Assembly (NCBI RefSeq): GCF_048820975.1
Contig: NZ_JBMEUF010000001.1
Location: 186,001 to 250,000 of the forward strand
Direction of reading: 5' to 3'
Length of the DNA: 64,000 nucleotides
Source: Glaciecola sp048820975
Lineage (GTDB): Bacteria > Pseudomonadota > Gammaproteobacteria > Enterobacterales > Alteromonadaceae
In this document: one piece after another, positions 63,651-64,000 of the stretch
How positions within the stretch are numbered: the stretch's first letter is position 1
How the letters are laid out: each line of letters begins with the position of its first letter
The notes under the pieces: generated by a model
What the model was told of the DNA's origin: nothing
The model's input: the letters and a program-made list of their open reading frames with translations, nothing else
Database searches by the model: none
Program-made: the position numbers and the translations under genes

Positions 63651-64000
63651 TTACTTAACTTCTACACCAGCAGCTTGTTTGTCTGCATGGTAGCTTGACC
63701 TTACCATTGGACCACAAGCCGCGTGAGTAAAGCCAATTTCTTTTGCGTAGTCACCTAACAAATCAAATTCTGCAGGTGTAACGTAACGTTTAACAGGGTA
63801 GTGATGCTTACTAGGCTGTAAGTACTGTCCTAAGGTTAACATATCAACCTTGTGTGAACGCAAATCATCTAAAACGCTTTGCATCTCTTCGCTTTCTTCG
63901 CCCATACCCATCATCAAACCTGACTTGGTCGGGATGCTTGGATGCTGCTCTTTAAATTTCTTGAGTAAATCAAGAGACCACTGGTAATTTGCACCCGGAC
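63651..64000 (-). CDS. lipA: lipoyl synthase LipA, 3' part only
   Basis: The gene runs past the right edge; about the last 115 residues are present. They match LipA throughout: PGANYQWSLDLLKKFKE, SGLMMGMGEE, LTLGQYLQPS, and the C-terminal GPMVRSSYHADKQA with the Arg-Ser-Ser motif whose serine ligates the auxiliary cluster. LipA inserts two sulfur atoms into octanoyl groups. The radical SAM and auxiliary Cys motifs lie outside the window. lipB is usually next, beyond 64000. Confidence 0.95.
   Translation of the reverse strand, partial: PGANYQWSLDLLKKFKEQHPSIPTKSGLMMGMGEESEEMQSVLDDLRSHKVDMLTLGQYLQPSKHHYPVKRYVTPAEFDLLGDYAKEIGFTHAACGPMVRSSYHADKQAAGVEVK

Noticed and set aside
1..64000. CRISPR array, prophage, insertion sequence or toxin-antitoxin locus
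   Set aside because: I found no spaced repeat series, transposase, integrase, phage structural gene or recognisable toxin pair anywhere in the window.

Overview
The window is about 64 kb of ordinary chromosome from a marine-type gammaproteobacterium. The best guess is Alteromonadales (Alteromonadaceae-like). This rests on the moderately AT-rich composition, the trp operon with a tryptophan-rich leader peptide and a fused trpCF, the block scpA-scpB-rluB-truA-accD-folC-dedD-cvpA-purF, and the mix of TolC-less RND pumps, a tricorn-like S41 protease, cheV and katG. I see no rRNA, prophage, insertion sequence or CRISPR array. There is one tRNA gene, tRNA-Pro(GGG).

Layout. 1-1860: the 5' part of a yfcH-like epimerase and folX on the minus strand, then an AI-2E family permease. 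1873-9114: a minus-strand trp operon trpL-trpE-trpG-trpD-trpCF-trpB-trpA-yciI, with an attenuator (leader peptide with three consecutive Trp codons plus a terminator hairpin). 9401-21486: rnm (trpH), a minus-strand LysR/EamA pair, then the plus-strand run yciO-scpA-scpB-rluB-truA-accD-folC-dedD-cvpA-purF, which covers chromosome segregation, rRNA/tRNA pseudouridylation, fatty acid, folate and purine synthesis. 21519-26370: a Yip1-type membrane protein, the rimK ribosomal S6 modification cluster (rimK, an aspartoacylase-like hydrolase and a RimB-like protease), elaA and cheV. 26391-45653: accessory and envelope functions, namely a tricorn-like protease, a lipoprotein adaptor with two RND pumps, a large patatin-like phospholipase, a LysR/exported HAD/DUF1275 group, a diguanylate cyclase, miaE and a DUF2061 protein. 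45664-57350: housekeeping genes (membrane-anchored glutaredoxin, an unknown coiled-coil membrane protein, lpxH, ppiB, cysS, mltD, gloB, a methyltransferase, metG, apbC/mrp, dcd). 57473-64000: tRNA-Pro, a PAP2 phosphatase, a run of small envelope or stress proteins, ppnP, a small mis-named 'Fis-like' protein, katG and the 3' part of lipA.

Genes that work together. The trp genes form one attenuated operon whose neighbours overlap or abut (TAATG, GTGA), so they are probably translationally coupled. scpA/scpB (17-bp overlap) and scpB/rluB (TAATG) are also coupled. The rimK trio probably adds and trims glutamates on ribosomal protein S6. The adaptor and two RND permeases probably make one heteromeric pump that borrows an outer-membrane channel encoded elsewhere. 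Several convergent gene pairs are separated by clear bidirectional hairpin terminators.

I found no clear-cut new defence or mobile system. The least explained parts are: the space upstream of yciO (terminator-like hairpin, then a 13-codon ORF with a strong ribosome binding site and a palindrome over its stop); the 58.7-61.1 kb run of small membrane/stress proteins; the extra hydrophobic segment inside the first RND pump; an unknown coiled-coil membrane protein; and several strong intergenic inverted repeats.
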